NCBI GenBank assembly: GCA_030704615.1
Contig: CM060731.1
Location: 50,220,001 to 50,284,000, forward strand
Direction of reading: 5' to 3'
Length of the DNA: 64,000 nucleotides
From: Takakia lepidozioides
Taxonomy: Eukaryota; Streptophyta; Takakiopsida; Takakiales; Takakiaceae
Shown one piece after another: positions 43,073 through 54,438 of this stretch (the first letter of the stretch is position 1; the number at the start of each line of letters is the position of its first letter). The position numbers were made by a program, and so were the translations under genes. Under the pieces are notes generated by a model. That model worked only from the letters and a program-made list of their open reading frames with translations. It ran no database searches and had not been told where the DNA came from.

Positions 43073-43205
43073 AAGAAATGAAAGACATGGGACATGAGTG
43101 ATGAAAGAGAAGCTAGACGACATAGATATTCAGCAAAAAGAGAAAGCTATCTGAAAGCTAATTATCCATATCTTTGGGAGAGAGGAATAGACATAGGGGA
43201 ATGGG

Positions 43206-44048
43206 GAATGCTTGCGCGTGAGCCTGGCCGCGTGAGCCTGTGAGCCTGGCTAGGCTCACGCCACGTCAGCAAGCTTCCACGTGTTCAGGCCGTAATTCCG
43301 TGCTTACCCCCCCTATTACCGCGGATCAGCTGTCGCCTATGTCCTAATTTTTTATCCCTCTTCAAGGCCCCCACATGAATATTCTTTGTGGCCGAGAACA
43401 ATGGCAGGTTTGCGGATGAATTATGATTGAGGTCATGACTTTGGAATGAGGAGATCGTCCACTAGAGAACTGAATATTAAAATCAAACATTTTTTTTGGG
43501 CAAAGCAGTACATTCATTCCAACACACAATCATTTTTCAATTCCGCAATCCGAAGACCTATTTTAGGCAATCCCCAACTGTACTTACGGGAACGCGCAAA
43601 GAACTTGAAAAACAGTTTGGAGATGGAAGCAAAACCAAAATACAATTTATTGAGCCTCGGTACTTGAACCTAAAGAAATATTGGAGGTTTCAGATGAACC
43701 ACTTCCAGAGTGTACAACAATATCATCTATGAATACAGCAACACATCCATGACGTTTTTTTTTTCCTCGACCTTCATGGAGATGCGAGTACAGTTTGTTC
43801 GGATAATACCCGTGCGCAAGCTTCCGCGTAAACCGGCAAGCGGTTGGATCTAGGGGGACTCGGGGACATGTAGTATCCTTGGAAACCGAAAGGCGTCTGC
43901 TGATTCGATGACTGGTGCTGAACTCTGCAAAGCAAGAAGAGGAATGGTGGTATATGTTAACATCCAGATATAGACAACGGAAGCCACTATTTCTCGAATG
44001 GGAACGACACAAGGAAATGTAACATATTTTGCACGAGTACACAAGAAC
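43206..44048. other. Spacer between element C and the ParB/methyltransferase gene
   Basis: At 43215-43265 GTGAGCCTG motifs recur, the same motif as in the cluster near 23050. An A/T-rich 73-78 codon frame at 43446-43732 is not recognised. No supported gene. Confidence 0.5.
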
Positions 44049-47000
44049 TTACTCACACTCAAAATCGGAGTCCACGTCCAGATCCTCGTCAGGCGCTTCG
44101 GGCTCCTCCAGAAGTCCCTCTGTGGATGGGGCAGAAGTAGTGCCCGACTCAAGCTGACGAAGCTCGCTTGAGAAGAGCTCTGTATCAGCTTCCATGCCGA
44201 AGAAGTGCCTTTCGGCGCTCTTGCAAGCATGAAAACATGCTCCTGCAAATCCAAGAAGAACGAGAAATAAAAACCAGGTTTCCCTAAGGTCACTGCCCAT
44301 ATGTCAAACACAATGTGAAGGGCCCCACCTGTGCCCATAGACAAGTCAACCACTCGTCCACCATGACGGCTGCATGTCTCCACCAAAGTCTGCATGAAAG
44401 CTGGAGATTTCTCCCGTGCACCTCTCCAAGGGACACCATTCGTCCTTTTCATAGTCCGACCCGAGTCGACGTAATTGAAGATAACATCATCCTCCACAGG
44501 CTCGCAGGTGGGGTCAATGTGAGCTGCAAGGTCCCTCAACTGAAACTCAGCAACACCAGCAGGAAGAGTGTCCGTCCGCCTCACCAGGCACAAAGCTTCG
44601 AACACTCGTGTCTGTCATTAATCACGAAGAGGGAATGAGACAGAAGACATAACCCACCATTTTGATTTACCGGAAAACCACGAAACATCAATTGAAAGGA
44701 ACCAACTCACTTTCTGCCCCGGAAACTCGCCCTTCGTAAGAGGCAGAGTATTGATGCATGTCCAAGTTTTGATGACACGAAACCCGGAAGCTTTCATGTA
44801 GCTGAAAAGAGTTCTTCGAGCCGACATGTCCTTTGACTGCATGAGAAGAAGAGCCCCCGAGTCCGAAAGGAACTTGTTGCTGAACGAGAAAGCCCACTGC
44901 CAGTAACGAGAATCCGATTTGTTCCAAGTCGGGGTCGAATTGGAAGGAAACACATCAGGGACAGCAAAACCGTCAGGAATGTCCAGCACCACAAGGTCAG
45001 TCGCGTATGCCTGTTGAACTCCATTCACCCATTCCGGACTTTTTGTGACCTACAGCCAAAAACATGAGACATTGTAAGAAGCCCAATCCAAATCTAACAG
45101 GAGATCAATCCCCTGGACAAGCCACAACAAGCTGCCAAACACAATTATTCATACAACAGTTTAGACATAAGTTTTCACCTGAGTGAGGAACGAAACAAGC
45201 ATGTCCCACGATTTCGAGGGCACCCCTTTGAATGTGGACTTCCTCGACTCCATCATTGAAAGAAAACTTTCATTCAGCACCTTACGATTGAACTGGCCCA
45301 AAACCCTGGAGGGATGTTCTCTCGCCTCGAAAACTTGCTCCCTGGACTTTGAAGTTCTCCTATCCCTCCTTGCAGGAGAAGGCTGTCTTTCAGGAACCTC
45401 TGACGGTCCCTGTCCTTGCGGAGCTGCACTTTTCCCCTTCCCCTTCGGATCCCCGACAACCTTCCCCTTTCGTTTTGGAGTAGCAGTTTTCTCGGGCTCT
45501 TTTGCAGCCAGAGCCGAAATGATTCTGTCCTGGATGTCTTTCTCAGCCAATGGGGCAATCGCTGCGGCATTGTCGTTCAGGTTTCTCAAAACAACTTCAT
45601 CGAATGGGGTGTCCTGTTTTGGCAGGTCGAGGTACCACCCACAGTCTCGGAAGTGCGCCCTGCTCCAGTCTTTGGCAATACCAGCCGTGTACATTGTCTT
45701 GTCATTGGAGGGGTCAGCCCATGAATAGATGAAGTCTGGGTCATCGCTAAGGTACTTTCCCGGTATGAGGATATGATACATATACCTGAATCACACACAA
45801 AAAACCCAGACAGTCATTCGATCAGAAAACGAAAAAGAACACACATCCGGAAAAAGATATTGAAATGCAGGAAGGCAACACTGAGAATTCTACTTTTGAA
45901 ATCCCGAATCAACCTTGCGTTGACGCAATGTTCATTCGAGCAGAAATGGGGAACACCAAATGATAATGTTGTATTAATAGAGACAACGACTGAGAAGCGC
46001 AATTCAACATTGCTTCAACGCAAGGTTGTTTTCATTCAGAGAGGAAATGGAAAACACTGCCTGAAAACTACCATCAGACTATGTACTGGTGCGGATATTC
46101 AACATTGCGTTGGCGCAATGTTGAAATCCTCTGTTGAAACACATGTCAATGCTATCTCATAATCATAAGTTTCCTACAATTGTATTGAAATCGGGGGATG
46201 GCTACGGGAAATTTCCAGCAATCCATACCGCCAAACAACCTTGCGTCAACGCAAGGCTGTTTGTTGGTACAGTGAAAGTTGTAAATAGCATTTCAAACCG
46301 ACTCCAAACAGTCTTATGTTCATCTTGGCAGCATTGGAACTGGATTTGAACTACCCAAAACAACAGGAAAAGCTACATAGCCTGCCACTTCATCAACCTT
46401 GCGTTGACGCAAGGCTGATTTTCCTATCAGTTTATCCCCTTTCACATTCAGAAAAACGGCATTATGGGATACTTAGGTATAGGTAAGGGAAACCAGGACA
46501 ATGGGAAACAACCTTGCGTTAACGCAATGTTGCTCGACTGCACATGCAGAGCCCTCAGAGATCTCGCAAAGCACTGCAAATTCGCAATTCTTTATGGAAA
46601 GAACGACACAAGATTGCAGAAACATGCCCTTCAAGCACCAATTTTGATTCAAGGAGGTCACACCTGTACAACACTCGCTTCATTGCTTGCTCGCTGTTGT
46701 ACTGGTTTTTGAATTCGTAAGACCTGGAGATTCCTTTCTCTTTCTCAAACTCCCTGAAGAAGCAGTTGTTCCAGACAGCGAGCTTCCATCTCCTGATATA
46801 GGCCTCCAGTGTGATCCGGGGGCAAGCCATCTGGATTTTGTAGTCTGCCATCGACTCAGCAAGTGCAGCCACTGCGCGTTTTTCTAACTGCAACAAGAAA
46901 GCTCGTAAGAATTTTCAAGAGGTTACGGAGCATCAAAAATGTCTGAAAATGGTTTGGTTCAAACCTTACCTGGCTCCAGAATGTGGCTTTGTGTAGCCAC

Positions 47001-48829
47001 TGGTCGAATGTGTGGTCGCTAACAACTCTTATTGCTTGTGTCTTCGGGTCCCTCTCTGGAGTTGGGAACATGTTCGTGTCTCTCACAAGAGGATCCGAAT
47101 TCCATATCTCCAACCACCTGATTTTGGTTGCATTGTCCACCATTGAAATGGAAAGGCGATGTAGTTTCTCTTGAGTCATTTCTGGCTTGGAGCCATACTT
47201 ATCATAGTGTGCTTTCACCTGTTCCAGAAATTCCGTGCCAAGACCTGGGTCTGCTATCCGGATCTGTTTGTCGAATGCACTCATGAGGTTCTTCCTTTGA
47301 TTTTTCATCTCGAACTTCATAATGTCCTCAAGCCCAGTTGCAGACCGCTGCTCTTCTGTGTGGGAATCATAGTACTCTGCTTTCGCCTTCAATCCAGTTT
47401 CTGCTATTTCTTGCTGCATACATAACAGGTAAAAAGAATCAAAGACTGCAATTTCATCACAAAATTTGCAGTATTAACAGGCAAAAGGTGTCAAAAAGCT
47501 TACAGTGTACATGTACTCAAGAAAAGCCTCCCTTGTCAAGCTGTACCATGTGCTTGTCTTCTTCTCAGCACACCTCTTCATCTGCTGAGGACTGAGCACG
47601 TTCGTGAATGACTCCAGTGGCATCAGCCCTACCTTCTGGATGCGGAATAGAGTGTGGCACAGATTGGTCGTCACATGAGATGTTTCATTGGACCTGGAAA
47701 AACCTTCAACTCATAAGATGATTTCAAATTGTCGAAACAAGTAACAGACACAAAGTTGGAAACTTACTTGTTTATGTCGTGCATGGCTGTCAAGAGCTGC
47801 GTGACACGTCCTTTGTGATCGAGAACCATGGAAACCACGCTCCAGTGCCATTCGATGTCGTCCGAGTGCAAGCTTGAAATGTAATCCATCCAGGCAAGCA
47901 GTCTGTGGTTCCCATCCCAGACAAAAAACATCTTTCCCATGAATGCTTTTGTGGAGGCCTTTTTGGACAGCTTGAACTCGAACTCCCTGTTTACATCCCG
48001 CCAGCATGCATCCCAACCTTGCTCAATGTCCTCTGTTACAAGACACTCCTCTCCTTTCGTGTTCATAGTGGATACGTAGAACACTGCTGATCCCTTGACA
48101 TAGCCGTGAACAAAGTCGTTCTTCAACTTCGTTATATCGTTCCTCAAAGCCGGTCGAACAGCGGGCATGGAGATCATCCTGCACAGCGGAATGACCAGGT
48201 TTCCGCCCGGAACCTCCATCGACAGAATCACCTTCGACGAGTTCACTTTTTGCCCACCAATTATCTCCTCGGCCTTGTCTTCATAGTTTCCCTCCAATGC
48301 ATCTTCCTCACCTTCACCTTCTGACGCGGCCAAATCTTCCCCCTCGGATTTCCTTTTTCTTTTCCTCTGCACAGAATGAATTATCTGTGAGTGACAGATT
48401 GAGCACCCATGGATCAACATTGCTTTGACGCAAGGTTGATTGATGGGGATGTAGTTTAGACTGAAAAGCATACAGGAAAACTTTTCAAGCAAAAAAAGTG
48501 CTTTGCGTTGACGCAGGGTTCTTTTGGGAGCTTCAACTAATCAACTTTCCCTACCTTACATTTCAGGATATGAGAGATCGGACGCCTCCATTGAACAAAA
48601 AACTCATCAAAACCAGCCTTGCGTCAACGCAATGTTGATTCCTGTGCGGCATCTGTTCGTTTCACTAGAAGTTCTATCATACACAATGGAGGTAGGCATC
48701 AACCTTGCGTTGACGCAAGGTTGATTGCGAGCTCTCGGATCGGTGTTGAACACACACAAAAGCTACAGGAAAAGTTGATTGTTGTGTCTTCTTCTTCTTC
48801 GAACTTGATGATGCGTCGCAAGCATCCAT
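44049..48829 (-). CDS. ParB-like domain / beta-class DNA methyltransferase fusion protein (980 aa, nine exons)
   Basis: Exons (-): 48829-48767, 48366-47768, 47693-47504, 47413-46970, 46887-46664, 45785-45179, 45049-44711, 44611-44329, 44242-44049. All introns are GT..AG, and phases add up to exactly 980 codons plus TAA. A basic nuclear-signal-like N-terminus (KKKK, RKRKRK) precedes a ParB/sulfiredoxin-like domain at about 78-203: VIPLCRMI, VRP, then FFVWDGNHRLLAW at 168-180. After a long middle region, the C-terminal third is a beta-class amino-methyltransferase: motif IV position DLVVLDIPDG (727-736; DIPD instead of DPPY), LSDSGALLLM, then motif I GGRVVDLSMGTGGA with AERHFFGMEAD (906-936). 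ParB-methylase fusions are common in phages and bacteria. The intact frame suggests a functional host gene. Substrate unknown, and the altered DPPY may mean an inactive or divergent enzyme. Confidence 0.75.
45909..46533. repeat. Palindrome family 1, cluster in intron 5 (six copies)
   Basis: Copies of the palindrome CCTTGCGTTGACGCAAGG (with AA/TT flanks) begin at about 45909, 46004, 46099, 46236, 46393 and 46509. Centres vary (GTTGAC, GTCAAC, GTTAAC, GTTGGC) and arms vary CCTT/CATT in matched fashion. Spacing is about 95-155 bp, and the sequence between copies is unrelated. Confidence 0.85.
48415..48726. repeat. Palindrome family 1, cluster in intron 1 (four copies)
   Basis: Copies at about 48415, 48500, 48614 and 48699, spaced 85-115 bp. 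The last is a near-perfect 24-bp inverted repeat. Same family as in intron 5 of the gene. Confidence 0.85.
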
Positions 48830-48852
48830 GTCTGTCTAGCTTGATTGTAGAG

Positions 48853-49352
48853 NNNNNNNNNNNNNNNNNNNNNNNNNNNNNNNNNNNNNNNNNNNNNNNN
48901 NNNNNNNNNNNNNNNNNNNNNNNNNNNNNNNNNNNNNNNNNNNNNNNNNNNNNNNNNNNNNNNNNNNNNNNNNNNNNNNNNNNNNNNNNNNNNNNNNNNN
49001 NNNNNNNNNNNNNNNNNNNNNNNNNNNNNNNNNNNNNNNNNNNNNNNNNNNNNNNNNNNNNNNNNNNNNNNNNNNNNNNNNNNNNNNNNNNNNNNNNNNN
49101 NNNNNNNNNNNNNNNNNNNNNNNNNNNNNNNNNNNNNNNNNNNNNNNNNNNNNNNNNNNNNNNNNNNNNNNNNNNNNNNNNNNNNNNNNNNNNNNNNNNN
49201 NNNNNNNNNNNNNNNNNNNNNNNNNNNNNNNNNNNNNNNNNNNNNNNNNNNNNNNNNNNNNNNNNNNNNNNNNNNNNNNNNNNNNNNNNNNNNNNNNNNN
49301 NNNNNNNNNNNNNNNNNNNNNNNNNNNNNNNNNNNNNNNNNNNNNNNNNNNN
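48853..49352. other. Assembly gap (500 N)
   Basis: Exactly 500 Ns, a placeholder size. The true distance between the first exon of the ParB/methyltransferase gene and LTR D is unknown, and the promoter of that gene lies here. Confidence 0.99.
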
Positions 49353-50343
49353 TCCGCATTCATCTTAGCTACCTTACCATTGATAATTAAGTATCAGTTT
49401 GCTTCATCAATTTATCGGCTTCCTTCACTCCTCCATTCAATCCACAGCTTCACTCAGATCTCTCTACACAGTGTGATTGTATCGTATAAGTATCAGATTA
49501 TGATTTATCAGGTATCAGGCCGAAGCCATTGTGTCTCTATTCTCCTCTACAATATCCCTACAGCTTTGCATATAACAAACATCTATTAATCCTATTTCCT
49601 CCTTCATCGTGCTCACCGACTTCCGCTCCCGCCTGACTCCGAAGTCCTCCCCGAATAATGATAATAATGATCCCTTCATCATTCCCCGTTCTTCCCTTTA
49701 TCCTCCTATCCGCGGTTCTAACCGTTTCCCTCTCTAACCGTCGTATGTGAACTAACATGTTCCCTTCACTGGTGTTGTTCCCCACAGTCGTTCCCCGTCC
49801 TACTCTTCGTTCCCTATTATCGTGACAGCTGTGTCAAGCGGTGACTGGCTGTGTTTGGCTGTGTCGGGCTGTGACTGGCTGTGTGGGCTGTGTCTGCTGT
49901 GACGACTGTGACGGCTGTGTGGGCTGTGACGACTGTGACGGCTGTGTGGGCTGTGACGACTGTGACGGGCTGTGTTGGCTGTGTGGGCTGTGACGGCTGT
50001 GTGGGCTGTGACGACTGTGTCGGGCTGTGTTGGCTGTGTGGGCTGTGACTGCTGTGTCGGCTGTGTGGGCTGTGACGGCTGTGTGGGCTGTGACGACTGT
50101 GTCGGGCTGTGTTGGCTGTGTGGGCTGTGACTGCTGTGTCGGCTGTGTGGGCTGTGACGACTGTGACGGGCTGTGTTGGCTGTGTGGGCTGTGACTGCTG
50201 TGTCGGCTGTGTGGGCTATGTAACCCCCCTCTACAGTGCGCTGCTGTCACCCCTAAGGTTCCTGTTTGTCTCTGTCTGTGCAAAAATTAAGGGTACCCTA
50301 CAGATACCGTATAAGTGTCTAAGTCCCCTACAGTCCTCTAACA
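49353..50343 (-). repeat. Element D: A-family LTR (truncated by the gap)
   Basis: On the minus strand it starts TGTTAGAGGACTG at 50343 and runs to the gap, matching the LTRs of A and C. Its GGCTGTGTGGGCTGTGAC minisatellite (about 49818-50220) is the longest of the four copies. It may be a solo LTR or the 5' LTR of an element hidden in the gap. Confidence 0.88.
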
Positions 50344-52223
50344 GTGTCCACCCCTTTCATCTCACAGATTGCAAACGTCATGAGCCTCTTGGAGTGATAG
50401 TCATAAACATGCGCACCCATAGTCACCCACTGATGGTTTGTAATTCGTTTGATGTGATCAAACATCACCCAAGCATTCGACAAGTTTCCAGTTGTCATGC
50501 GAGTGACCAAGTCGACTCCACTCCCAGGCCCACACGTCGACATTTTGAAAATGTAACAACGATCGGATTCGCTGCCTTGCCCTGGAAACCTGCTACCTTG
50601 GATGTAGTCATATCCAGTCATTCGTTTCACCTCCAGGATTGAGTACATGTCCGACCCCCTGCCGAACTCCTGCTTGCAAGATACGATGTGATTCCGCACA
50701 TTCGGACTACAAACGTGCGAGACGGACTCCAAGAGGTCATGCATCTCGTCTTCGGTCAAGGGCTCTCGGTCGGAACCATCTTCAGACATGATTTTGCCAA
50801 GAGCAATCTTGTGGGCTGCCTTCAGCTGAATCTGCTTTGGTCTGGCTCCGGGGCTCAATTTCACCTCCTCTTTTATGATGTCGTGTGCTTCCTGCACAAC
50901 CTCACGCATGTTGCCTCTCGCCAAGGGGTGGCAGTGGACCCCAACGTGTATGCAAGCTCTAGTCAAGTCCGGGAGCAAATGGATTACGTAATATTGCTTG
51001 GCTCTGCACATGGACATGCACGTCGGTGGTTCTTTGCAATGTGCACACTTGAAAGAACCCGCAGGAGCTTGGCTGGAGACAATGAATGGATGATGCGTTG
51101 TGCCAGTCCAATCCGTCTCGTTTCTCCGCCCTCCTTTGGAGAGAAAGTGGAAGCAGGTGGGATTGAGGCACCTCAGCTTCCCCGCACAGAGGACATATCG
51201 TACACGAACACCATCAGCAATTTTCGTGTTATTGGTCTTCGTCACACACCAGGGGTGTCCATCATGCTTTCGATCCATGTCTGTTAACATCCCGGAGGCT
51301 TTCTTTGACGAAGAAACAGGTGGAAACTCGAAGATGACATTGCCATCGACTTCGGGAGGCAGAAAAGTTACCTTTCTGACTGGGAATTTGGCATAGTCGA
51401 GAGCAGCCAGCTCGGAGCGAGAACCATCGAGGTGATGTTGTCGTAGGAGCTGCACAATGGACCGGGTTGGAGTTTTGCTCGAGGGCACATTCGTAGCACC
51501 GACAGAGACATCCATGCCCGATTTGAACGACCGTGTGGAGGACATGGGTACCTCAATGCAATCATCTTCCTCGTCGGAAATGTTGAATATGTCCACACGA
51601 GAAGCTATGGAGGGTCTTGACGGTCCAGGTCGGGAATGATTATCGTTGCATACCTCTCTGTTGGCAGTGGCCGCCTGTCGGTTTCCGGACTCCTTTGTGG
51701 ATGGTGTGGGCAGCGACTGATTCGGAAAGGGAATGGGCATTCCCACAGCTCGGTACAGGATGGTGTCTGACGGGGGAACGTGCCATTCGATTCCGCAACC
51801 TCCGTCGTTACCTAGCACGACAATGGTCTCGTCAACCTGTCCAGGAACATCCTTCCTTTCTTCTTCCAAATAAACTGTGCCCGGTTTGAGCTTGAATTTG
51901 GAACAAAGGTAAGTTTCAGTCACTCTGCAAAGTCCTCCCTCGTTTGGGATCCAGGCTCTCCCAAGTTGCGGAGGACAGCAAACTATAGCGTAGGAATTCG
52001 GAGCCATCGAACACCGCACGGAGTTGGGAAGTGCGAGGTTCAGTATAGCGACAGACCAAGGCTCACAGGCACCATCTAAGTGGATCTGCGGAGTCCATCG
52101 ACGATTGGAAGTCGCACATTGAAGTGGAAAGTATTGTTTCAAGCTACATGCATGAAGTTGGGAGGTTTGATTCCATAGCCAGTAAGTATGACAATGATGG
52201 CCGATTCGGCGACGAAATAACAT
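50344..52223 (-). pseudogene. Transposase-like protein ORF interrupted by LTR D
   Basis: A single open frame of about 625 codons from ATG 52223 until LTR D begins. The N-terminal third is not recognised. The middle carries Cys/His clusters (YVLCAGKLRCLNPTCFHF, FKCAHCKEPPTCMSMC, CIHVGVHCHPL) that resemble the zinc-binding N-terminal domains of MULE-type transposases. The end (TGNLSNAWVMFDHIKRI, MGAHVYDYHSKRLMTFAICEMK) looks like the start of a transposase catalytic domain. The C-terminus is cut away by the LTR, so this copy is broken. A host gene derived from a transposase is the alternative. Family assignment is tentative. Confidence 0.5.
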
Positions 52224-52435
52224 CTCCTGACAGTTTCTCCTGAGGGTGGATCCAGCAGTATTCTCGGTGCAGACAGGAACGTTCGCACTGACAAGTGCCA
52301 GTACTGTTAGTTAAAACGGTCAGACAACCAAGTTGTGCTCATCAAGACTGGCCGCAATTGTGTTGTTTCGGAACAATGCAACCCATTCAAGTTCCAGATT
52401 TCCCGTCCCGAGTGATTCTTTCGATTGCTGGTGGA

Positions 52436-54135
52436 CGGAAATACGGCGCCGCATTTCCGTATTGCATCTTGGTCATGCACCAAAGCGACGGAAATGCGGC
52501 ACCGAGTTTCCGTCCGGGGGAAACCTTTATACTCTCCAGAACGGAAATGCGGTAACGCATTTCCATCCAGCAAGCACGATATGTGAAGGTGGAACGGAAA
52601 TGCGGTACCGCATTTCCGTTCTGATTGAGAATTATGAACAACGGGAACAGAAATGCGGCACCGCATTTCCGTCCGAGTCGCACTTTTCCGACATTCCAGA
52701 ACGGAAATGCGGCGCCGCATTTCCATTTTGTATCTGATGCATGGAGCTGAGGGATAGAAATGTTGCAGCACATTTCCGTCCTTAAAAGACATTCATACTC
52801 TCCATAACGGAAATGCGGTACCGCATTTCCGTTCTGATTGAGAATTATGAACAACGGGAACATAAATGTGGCACCGCATTTCTGTCCGAGTCGCACTTTC
52901 CGACATTCCAGAACGGAAATGCGGCGCCGCATTTCCATTTTGTATCTGATGCATGGAGCCGACTGCGATTCCGACAGCTTCATACAGCGCAATTCCGACC
53001 GCTTGAGACATTCATACTATCCAGAACGGAAATGCGGTACCGCATTTCCGTTCTGACTGAAAATCGTGAACCATCTGAACTAAAATGCGGCAGCGTATTT
53101 CCATCCGAGTCGCACCTACCAACATTCCAGAATGGAAATGCGGTACCGCATTTTCGTTCTGACCGAAAATCGTGAACCATCGGAACTGAAATGCGGCAAC
53201 GCATTTCCATCCGAGTCGCACCTCCCAACATTCCAGAATGGAATGTATTAGATTCAAAAGGGAAATGCGGCACCACATTTCCGTTCTGATGAAATATCCT
53301 GAAACATCGGAACTGAAATGCGGTACCGCATTTCCGTCGGAGTCGCACCTTCCGACATTCCAAAATGGAAATGCGGCGCCGCATTTCCGTTTTGTATGTG
53401 AGGCATGGAGCTGTGGAACGAAAATACGGCACAGCATTTCCGCCATCGTCAGACGTTAATACTCTACAGAACGGAAATGCGGTACCGCATTTCCGTTCTG
53501 ACTGAAAATCGTGCGCAACGGGAACAGAAATGCGGCACCGCATTTCCGTCCGAGTCGCACCTTCCGACATTCTAGAACGGAAATGCGGCGCCGCATTTCC
53601 GTTTTCTATATGGGGCCTGGAGCTGTGCTACGGAAATGTGTTGCCGCATTTCCATCCATGTGAGACCTTCAAACTTTCGAGACCGGAAATGCGGCACCGC
53701 ATTTCTGTCCAGGTGAGACCTCTATACTTTCCCGAACGGAAATGTGGCACGGCATTTCCATTCATCAACTAACGTATGTGAAGGGGGAACGGAAATGCGG
53801 TACCGCACTTCCGTTCACATTGAAAATCATGAACCACGGGAACTGAAATGTTGAGCCTCATTCCCGTCTGAATCGCACCTTTCGACATTCCAGAACGGAA
53901 ATGCGGCGCCGCATTTCCCTTTTGAATCTAATACATGGAGCTGTGGGACGGAAATGCGGCACCGTATTTCCGTTCAACAACTAAGGTATGTGAAGGTGGA
54001 ACGGAAATGGGGTGCCGCATTTTCTTCCAACAAGTACGGATGTGTAGCTTCGTCATGGTACTTAACGGAAATGCGGCGCCGCATTCGCATTTTCGCTCCA
54101 ACTCATCAGACGCTGGGACGGAAATGCCTTGAAAT
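52436..54135. repeat. Array of ~30 palindromes with higher-order structure
   Basis: About thirty units of the type GAAATGCGGTACCGCATTTC recur every ~53 bp. The central hexamer rotates among GGTACC, GGCACC and GGCGCC. Flanks form a repeating order of four units (about 215 bp): a GGTACC unit followed by CTGATTGAGAATTATGAAC, a GGCACC unit followed by GAGTCGCACCTTCCGACATT, a GGCGCC unit followed by GATGCATGGAGCTG, then a diverged unit. Some units have decayed on one arm. No coding function is likely: overlapping frames rich in CGTAFP are by-products. Confidence 0.9.
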
Positions 54136-54438
54136 GTGAACACGTGGAGCAACGGAATTGCTGCACATGTCGGCACTCTATCTGACTGAGAGGGCATGAG
54201 GCGGCGCGGCCTGATCGTTGGATAATGATGTTTGTTTTTCGGACGGCAGGCGTACCCTGAACGATTTGAATTTCGTAATGACGCAAACTCCACGAGGAGA
54301 CACTTTCGTCCAACCCTTTCGAACCCAAGTGGTGCATCACCGCCGTTTCATCTACTTTTGTCGTGTCTCCTCAGTCACCCCTCTCGCGCCCTTTCCATCT
54401 GCACTCTTTGCCTCTTTTCCCTTTCTCTGTTCTTCTTA

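Larger units (their letters stand above)
41530..43205 (+). mobile_element. Element C: 5' fragment of an A-family retrotransposon
   Basis: Consists of an LTR (41530-42484), the primer-binding site TGGCGACCATACTGGGGA (42487-42504), ORF1 (42377-43072) and the start of ORF2. Similarity to element A ends at about 43205. It is on the strand opposite to A. No 3' LTR is present, so the element was cut down after insertion. Confidence 0.9.

Noticed and set aside
48619-49368. Long frames running across the N gap
   Set aside because: They consist mainly of unknown residues and exist only because N does not create stops.
49834-50283. 149-codon minus-strand frame rich in HSSQPTQP
   Set aside because: It is the LTR minisatellite read as protein.
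52307-53570. Overlapping frames of 100-200 codons within the palindrome array on both strands
   Set aside because: They repeat the same short peptide from the palindromes and are by-products of the repeat period.
52436-54135. CRISPR-like array (28-bp repeats with ~25-bp spacers)
   Set aside because: The context is eukaryotic, the spacers recur in a fixed four-unit order instead of being unique, the repeats are themselves palindromic and variable, and no cas genes are present.
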